A stretch of DNA of 17,886 nt. It comes from an uncultured Chloroflexota bacterium. Lineage in GTDB: Bacteria; Chloroflexota; Anaerolineae; Caldilineales; Caldilineaceae. The notes beneath the pieces are model-generated. The model was not told the origin of the DNA and made no database searches. It saw only the letters and a list, made by a program, of their open reading frames with translations. The DNA lies in the NCBI GenBank assembly GCA_903879975.1, contig CAIRNL010000163.1:1-17886 (forward strand), given 5' to 3'. Shown here piece by piece: positions 7,935 through 17,886 of the stretch. Position 1 is the stretch's first letter. The number at the start of each line of letters is the position of its first letter. The translations under genes and the position numbers were made by a program.

Positions 7935-8711
7935 GTGAAAGTAGCTGTACTCGTCAAACAAACGCCGGACACGGCCGAACTGCCCAAGGTATCGGCCGGC
8001 GACGTCCGCAGCGGCAGCGTCAAAGCGACCATGGTCATCAACCCATGGGATGAATTTGCTGCCGAAGAAGCCATTCTCTTGGGCGAACGTTTCGATGCCG
8101 ATTCCGTGGCGATCAGCATGGGATCGCCGGATGCCGTCGACGCGCTGAAGCATGCCCTGGCGATGGGCATCGGTGCGGCGGCGTTGGTCGATGCCAGCGG
8201 CATCAGTGGCGGCGATATGTGGACGACGGCCACAGCCCTGGCCGGTGCGGTCAAGGCCGCAGGCGCCGACCTGGTCATTACCGGCAAGCAGAGTGTCGAC
8301 GATAACAGCGGCGCCGTCTACGCCGGCGTGGCTGCCAAACTGGGCTGGCCACTCATCAGCGCCGCCAGCAAGATCGTCGACGTCGCCAACGGCCAGATCA
8401 CCGTCGAGCGCATGGTCGAAGGCGCGCAGGAGACGATTTCTGTCAGCCTGCCCGCCGTTGTCAGCGTGGGCAAGGAGATCAACGAGCCGCGCTATCCCAG
8501 CTTTATGGGCATCCGCAAGGCGAGTAAGGCCGCCATCCCGGCCACGCCGGCCGGCAACTTGGGTGTTGTCTCCGGCAGCGGCAAGACACAGTGGTCCAAT
8601 ATCCGTAAGCCAGAAGAGCGCAGGACGGAGTGTGTCCTGATCGACGGCGCCTCAGCCGAAGAAAAGGCCGCGAAGCTGGCCGACGCGCTCATGGCCGAGA
8701 AGGTGATCTAG
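7935..8711 (+). CDS. etfB: Electron transfer flavoprotein subunit beta
   Basis: EtfB pairs with EtfA to form the FAD-containing heterodimer that carries electrons from acyl-CoA dehydrogenases and related flavoenzymes to the quinone pool. The 258-residue protein opens with the family start [17 protein letters not shown], has [13 protein letters not shown] at about residue 35-47 and [20 protein letters not shown] in the middle, all standard for EtfB. The start codon is GTG at 7935, with a nearly perfect TAGGAGGT ribosome site (7921-7928) 6 nt in front, suggesting high expression. etfA follows after 11 bp. No dehydrogenase or ETF:quinone oxidoreductase gene is nearby, so the electron donor cannot be named. 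Confidence 0.97.
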   Translation: MKVAVLVKQTPDTAELPKVSAGDVRSGSVKATMVINPWDEFAAEEAILLGERFDADSVAISMGSPDAVDALKHALAMGIGAAALVDASGISGGDMWTTATALAGAVKAAGADLVITGKQSVDDNSGAVYAGVAAKLGWPLISAASKIVDVANGQITVERMVEGAQETISVSLPAVVSVGKEINEPRYPSFMGIRKASKAAIPATPAGNLGVVSGSGKTQWSNIRKPEERRTECVLIDGASAEEKAAKLADALMAEKVI

Positions 8712-8722
8712 GAGAACGCACG

Positions 8723-9703
8723 ATGTCCGTACTGGTATGGATTGAACAAAGTAAGAGTGGCCCAGTTGCCAATTCGTTCGAGGTGCTGGGCAAGGCACGC
8801 GAAATTGCGGCCTCACTGGGCACGCAGAGCGTGGTCGCTGTGCTTGGCGGCGACACAGGTGCAGCCGCTGCCGAAGCCAGCAAATACGGCGCTGACGTTG
8901 TCATGACCTTGAGTAGCCCCGTGCTGGCCGACTTCCGCCTGAGCGCCTACGTCAAGGCGTTGCGCACCGCCATCGACGCTGCGGGCGCCACTGTCGTCCT
9001 CCTCTCTGCCACCGTGCGCGGCCGTGAAGTCGCTGCCATGCTCGCTGGCGAGCTCGACGCCGGCTATGCGCCCGATGTCGTCGACCTGCGCGTCGACGGC
9101 GGTAAGCTTGTTGCCGTGCGCTCGATCTATTCCAACAACATCCTCACCGATGTTTCTTTTAGCAGCCCGGTGCAGGTTGCCAGCGTGCGCCCGCGCTCCT
9201 TCCCCATCCCAGAGGCCGGCGCAGCGGGCGGCGAGATCAAGGCCGTCGATCCTGGTGTCAGTGAGGGCGATGTCAAGGAGAAGCTGGTTGCGTTGAAATC
9301 CACGGACAGCGGTGAGGTCAGCCTGACCGATGCCTCGATCATCGTCTCCGGCGGGCGCGGCGTAGCACAGGACCCGGCCAAGGGCTTCGAACTGGTCGCT
9401 CAGCTGGCCGGCGTGTTGGGCGCAGCTGTCGGCGCCAGCCGTGCTGCGGTGGATGCAGGGTACATTCCCTACAAGCATCAGGTCGGCCAGACCGGCAAGA
9501 CCGTCAAGCCGGATCTCTACATCGCTGCCGGCATCAGTGGCGCGATTCAGCACCTGGCCGGCATGGGGGGCAGCAAGATCATTGTCGCTATCAACAAGGA
9601 CGCTGAGGCGCCGATTTTCGAGAAGGCCAACTACGGTATCGTCGGCGATCTCTACCAGGTGCTGCCGGCTCTCAGCGCCGAGTTCAAGAAGCGTATGGGG
9701 TGA
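8723..9703 (+). CDS. etfA: Electron transfer flavoprotein subunit alpha
   Basis: EtfA is the FAD-binding partner of EtfB. The 326-residue protein has the N-terminal adenine-nucleotide-like domain ([13 protein letters not shown] onwards) and the C-terminal FAD domain, with [18 protein letters not shown] at about 207-224 and [34 protein letters not shown] and [20 protein letters not shown] at about 247-313. These motifs contact FAD in known ETFs. The ATG at 8723 is used because GGAG at 8711-8714, overlapping the etfB stop, lies 8 nt upstream; the longer open frame would begin inside etfB. Translation is probably coupled to etfB. The operon ends at a 13-bp perfect hairpin. Confidence 0.97.
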   Translation: MSVLVWIEQSKSGPVANSFEVLGKAREIAASLGTQSVVAVLGGDTGAAAAEASKYGADVVMTLSSPVLADFRLSAYVKALRTAIDAAGATVVLLSATVRGREVAAMLAGELDAGYAPDVVDLRVDGGKLVAVRSIYSNNILTDVSFSSPVQVASVRPRSFPIPEAGAAGGEIKAVDPGVSEGDVKEKLVALKSTDSGEVSLTDASIIVSGGRGVAQDPAKGFELVAQLAGVLGAAVGASRAAVDAGYIPYKHQVGQTGKTVKPDLYIAAGISGAIQHLAGMGGSKIIVAINKDAEAPIFEKANYGIVGDLYQVLPALSAEFKKRMG

Positions 9704-9740
9704 GGGCCGCACCCGCGCCTTCATCCTCTCTCTTTCTCTC

Positions 9741-9770
9741 GCGCGGCGATGGGGACTCCCATCGCCGCGC
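9741..9770 (+). terminator. Perfect hairpin terminator of the etfBA operon
   Basis: GCGCGGCGATGGG (9741-9753) and CCCATCGCCGCGC (9758-9770) form a perfect 13-bp stem with loop GACT, 37 nt after the etfA stop. The bases before it are pyrimidine-rich (CTCTCTTTCTCTC). The bases after it (TGCTATT) give a poor U-tract. Stem strength and position make termination or 3'-end protection likely. Confidence 0.65.
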
Positions 9771-9911
9771 TGCTATTGGGCGCCGCGGCACTCACGCAGG
9801 CAGCATGAGCGCGCAGAAAGGCGTCCATGCTCGGGCGATGGCAGCTGCCGCTGCAGGTCAAGCAGATACACGACTGCCTCTGACGCTCACCCCGCGCTCT
9901 GCGGTCGCTTG

Positions 9912-9920
9912 TGATAGAAT
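9912..9920 (+). promoter_or_regulatory. Extended -10 promoter of thrC and the downstream run
   Basis: TGATAGAAT carries the TG-n extension and a TAGAAT hexamer, without a visible -35 box. Transcription would begin near 9927, about 41 nt before the thrC ATG. The next four genes have gaps of 51 bp or less, so this promoter may drive the whole run to 17600. Confidence 0.5.
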
Positions 9921-9967
9921 CAGGCAATTCGATTGTTCATTTGCATCATGAGAAATGGTCTTATCGT

Positions 9968-11329
<1,362 letters not shown>

Positions 11330-11379
11330 GCAGATGGCAGGCAGAACGGATCACGTCGGGCGTCACCCAGGAATTGACT

Positions 11380-12248
11380 ATGTCAGAACATTCGCCGATC
11401 CCCTATAGTCCCACCTCCTTTTCCCAAGGACGCATGGATTTTACCTGGGAAGAACTGACCGACGCAGAACGTGCCCAGGCGTATGCCGACTGGGAAGCCG
11501 GCAAGGGCCTTATCGGCGGCGACCCGCATAGGCGACCCGGCTCTCACTTGCTGCCGCCGTGGGGCATCGACCGTCCCTTCTTTCGCGCGCTGGCGCTCGA
11601 CGACGAACGCGGCTGGAACGGTGCAGCCCTGCGCGCCCTGCTGGCCTCCCATCGCCCACTGGAAATCGAGATCGGCTTCGGCCGCGGCGACTTCCTGCTC
11701 GACCGCGCGCAGCGCCATCCCCACCGTCTCTTCATCGGCTATGAGACCAAAACCAAAGCGACGCGCCTCATGCTGGCGCGCATAGAGCAGCTGGCGCAAG
11801 GAAGGAGGGCAGGAGACGGGCAGGCAGAGCGCGCGGGACGGGACGTCGCCCTTCACCCCTCGCCCCTCGCTGCGCACCCTTCCCTCTGGATCAGCGACGA
11901 CGATGCCCGTTTCGGCCTACCGCGCGCGATCGGCGACGGCCGCGTTGCCATCTTTCACGTGCTGTTCCCCGACCCCTGGTGGAAGAACGAGCATAGGGTC
12001 AAGCGTCTCTTCTCACCACCCTTTGTCGATCTGCTGGCGGCAAAAGTATGCCCCGGCGGTATGCTGCACTTCAAGAGCGACGTGCAGGAGTACGGCGAAC
12101 TCGTGCGCTATCTGGTCGAGAACCATCCCGCCTTTGCCGCCCACGACCCGGCGCTGGCAGCGTCGATCGGCGAATCCGTGCCGACGCACCGCGAGCACTG
12201 GTGCCGGCGCCACGGCAAGCCCGTGTGGGCATACTACTTTGCACGCCG

Positions 12249-12252
<4 letters not shown>
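11380..12252 (+). CDS. trmB: tRNA (guanine-N7)-methyltransferase, TrmB-like
   Basis: TrmB uses SAM to make 7-methylguanosine at position 46 of the tRNA variable loop. The 290-residue protein has the SAM-binding motif [20 protein letters not shown], then IGYETKTKA, the TrmB signature [33 protein letters not shown], and the C-terminal [19 protein letters not shown] close to the family T-x-x-E-x-[KR] ending. It is longer than a typical TrmB (about 210-240) for two reasons: an N-terminal extension of about 90 residues, and an in-frame low-complexity insertion at about 141-170 ([14 protein letters not shown] then [11 protein letters not shown]) just before [10 protein letters not shown]. The ATG at 11380 follows AGGA by 7 nt; a TTG six bases earlier is less likely. 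It sits 51 bp after thrC and overlaps the next gene by four bases. Confidence 0.9.
11846..11885 (+). repeat. Degenerate TCGCC heptamer tract within trmB
   Basis: TCGCCCT TCACCCC TCGCCCC TCGCTGC runs in register through the trmB reading frame and encodes [11 protein letters not shown]. Directly upstream (about 11800-11845) is a purine-rich stretch with GGCAGGCAGA at 11819-11828; the same 10-mer stands at 11336-11345, just after the thrC stop. Together they look like an inserted, mutated repeat element carried in frame. Confidence 0.55.
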
Positions 12253-13901
<1,649 letters not shown>

Positions 13902-13904
13902 GCG

Positions 13905-14663
13905 ATGGCGACACCCGTCTTGACGGTTCTCGAGGAAGACAAGCATGCCTGGTTTGCCGGGCGCACACGGGCTATTCTCAAATATCTCGATAGCGAGATA
14001 GGAGCAGCCGCTACCGACCGCCCGCGCAAGATACTCGACCTGGGTGGCGGCGCCGGCAACATGGCGCACCACCTGGCGCACTACGGCACAGTGGTCAGTA
14101 TCGACTACAACCCGCGTCCCATCCCGGTGGCGCAGAGCCGCGGCGTGACTGTGCTGCAAGGGTCGGGCGACAGCCTGCCTTTCCCCGCTGCCGAGTTCGA
14201 TGTGGTGGCCCTGCTCGATACGGTGGAGCATATCCCCGATGAGTTGGGTGTCTTTGCCGAATGTGCCCGTGTCCTCAAACCGGGCGGCGTGCTGCTCGTG
14301 ACGGTGCCCGCTTTCATGTGGCTGTGGAGCTACAACGACGAGATCAACGCACACCAGCGACGCTACACGACCTACGAGTTGCAGCAAAAACTGGCGCTGT
14401 ACGGGCTGACCGTCACACGCATCAGCTACAATAATTTCTTCTTGTTCCCGGCTGTGGCGGGCGTGCGCTTTCTGCGTCCCTACAACCCCGGCCTGCAAAG
14501 CCCGCATCTCACCGACGCCGAAGGAGTCTATCAGGTCGACATGGAGCCGATCCCCGAACCGGTCAACTCCATTCTGCACGGCGTCTACTGGCTCGAGGCG
14601 GAAATTCTGGACCGCGTCTCCTTCCCGTTCGGCATCAGCATCATCTGCGCAGCGCGCAAGTAG
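13905..14663 (+). CDS. Class I SAM-dependent methyltransferase
   Basis: This 252-residue protein has the Methyltransf_11/25-type Rossmann domain: motif [15 protein letters not shown] at 43-56, the ribose-binding acidic residue in VVSIDYNP (Asp67), [16 protein letters not shown] as motif II and [14 protein letters not shown] as the following strand. The C-terminal third ([29 protein letters not shown]) is common in methyltransferases found with polysaccharide and glycosyltransferase genes. The ATG is 3 nt past the DNA methyltransferase stop, with GAGGAAAG upstream, so it is in the same operon. The next gene, a large membrane protein, starts at its stop codon or 18 nt later. A role in modifying a glycan or a lipid-linked sugar is an inference from the neighbours; the substrate is unknown. 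Confidence 0.88.
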   Translation: MATPVLTVLEEDKHAWFAGRTRAILKYLDSEIGAAATDRPRKILDLGGGAGNMAHHLAHYGTVVSIDYNPRPIPVAQSRGVTVLQGSGDSLPFPAAEFDVVALLDTVEHIPDELGVFAECARVLKPGGVLLVTVPAFMWLWSYNDEINAHQRRYTTYELQQKLALYGLTVTRISYNNFFLFPAVAGVRFLRPYNPGLQSPHLTDAEGVYQVDMEPIPEPVNSILHGVYWLEAEILDRVSFPFGISIICAARK

Positions 14664-14681
14664 GTGGGAGCAAGTTCTTTC

Positions 14682-17600
<2,919 letters not shown>

Positions 17601-17693
17601 ACTATGGCCGATGGACAAAGCTCAGCCGCCGGCATCGGTGGCCATCTGCAGTCATGCATCGTCGCTGATGGACTGGCGCCGATTGCCTATCGC
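17601..17693. other. Short convergent intergenic region
   Basis: This 93-bp gap lies between two convergent genes. A weak imperfect hairpin (about 17606-17613 with 17632-17642) might help end transcription. The right end is a heptamer tract that runs into the opposing gene. Confidence 0.4.
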
Positions 17694-17706
17694 CTATCGC
17701 CTATCG
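17683..17706. repeat. Tandem TCGCCTA heptamers
   Basis: TTGCCTA TCGCCTA TCGCCTA TCG is an almost perfect tandem heptamer array. It spans the 3' end of the right-edge glycosyltransferase gene and supplies its last codons and its stop. It is the least degraded member of the repeat type also seen in hypF, trmB and the DNA methyltransferase gene. Confidence 0.75.
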
Positions 17707-17886
17707 AGCCGTCCATGGTAGATCGCCACAATCCGATCCCACGGCAGCGCGCTGGTGCGCAGCCGGGCGATGGTATACATCGCCTTGTAGATTTCCAGCT
17801 TGCTGATCTTGCTGGCGCCCTCCGTGCGGTTGACAAAGGTGATGGGGACTTCACCCGTGCGAAAGCCGGCCCGCTCGACCAGAAAG
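17694..17886 (-). CDS. Glycosyltransferase family 2, polyprenol-phosphate mannose synthase-like (C-terminal part)
   Basis: Only the last 64 codons are in the window. The minus-strand frame reads [20 protein letters not shown] followed by [16 protein letters not shown]. The [15 protein letters not shown] pattern is the C-terminal signature of DPM1-type GT2 enzymes, which move a sugar from GDP-mannose or UDP-sugar to a polyprenyl phosphate on the inner face of the membrane. Such enzymes make the donors used by GT-C membrane glycosyltransferases, which fits the large membrane protein that ends opposite it. The last three residues (Asp-Arg-Arg) and the TAG stop come from the TCGCCTA heptamer array. 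The catalytic DXD region lies outside the window. Confidence 0.82.
   Translation of the reverse strand, partial: FLVERAGFRTGEVPITFVNRTEGASKISKLEIYKAMYTIARLRTSALPWDRIVAIYHGRLDRR

Larger units (their letters stand above)
9704..9967. other. Intergenic region between etfA and thrC
   Basis: These 264 bp contain the etf hairpin (9741-9770) and the thrC promoter (9912-9920). The stretch from about 9775 to 9905 holds nothing I can support; open frames there are short and arginine- or alanine-rich. A 9-codon frame (9948-9974) overlaps the thrC start. Confidence 0.5.

Noticed and set aside
17683..17706. Heptamer array as a CRISPR or direct-repeat mobile element
   Set aside because: Units are 7 nt and directly adjacent, without spacers; no cas gene, transposase or terminal inverted repeat is nearby.

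Overview
The window is GC-rich, densely coded bacterial DNA with ordinary housekeeping and cell-envelope genes. I see no phage, transposase, CRISPR array, rRNA or tRNA. Three things suggest a member of the Chloroflexota (Caldilinea/Anaerolineae-like): the gene style (an electron transfer flavoprotein pair, a zinc-ribbon threonine synthase, an orphan beta-class DNA methyltransferase, a large membrane protein of the glycosyltransferase type), the -10 boxes of the form TAGAAT, and degenerate TCGCC-type heptamer tracts. That assignment is an inference from style; no marker gene is present.

Layout. 1-61 (-): the 5' end of a secreted or membrane-anchored protein, seen only as a signal-peptide-like start. 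62-447: non-coding, with a possible gene remnant and a strong hairpin behind the next gene. 448-1419 (-): aldo/keto reductase. 1673-2614 (+): nucleotide-sugar epimerase/dehydratase, divergent from the reductase. 2604-4994 (-): the mtnA-mtnK operon of methionine salvage; mtnK meets the epimerase tail to tail with an 11-bp overlap. 5125-7560 (-): hypF, the carbamoyltransferase of [NiFe]-hydrogenase maturation, with no other hyp gene nearby. 7935-9703 (+): etfB-etfA, ending in a 13-bp perfect hairpin. 9968-17600 (+): a tightly packed run of thrC, trmB-like tRNA methyltransferase, DNA methyltransferase, class I SAM methyltransferase and a 972-residue membrane protein, probably one transcript for most of its length. 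17694-17886 (-): the C-terminal end of a GT2 glycosyltransferase of the dolichol-phosphate-mannose-synthase type.

How the genes fit. mtnA and mtnK do consecutive steps: 5-methylthioribose is phosphorylated by MtnK, then isomerised by MtnA. EtfA and EtfB form one heterodimer. The right-hand part (SAM methyltransferase, large membrane protein, GT2 enzyme, plus the epimerase far to the left) points to surface glycan or lipid-linked sugar work. The other genes are neighbours rather than a pathway.

Most notable: (1) degenerate heptamer tracts (TCGCCCC/TCGCCTC/TCGCCTA type) inside the reading frames of hypF, trmB and the DNA methyltransferase, and forming the stop codon of the right-edge gene; (2) a C-terminal domain in the large membrane protein that reads like the ILEI/FAM3 domain known from animal FAM3 proteins and POMGNT1; (3) a recurring TAGAAT -10 element, which at hypF sits so close to the ATG that its mRNA should be leaderless. 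I found no convincing undescribed multi-gene system here.
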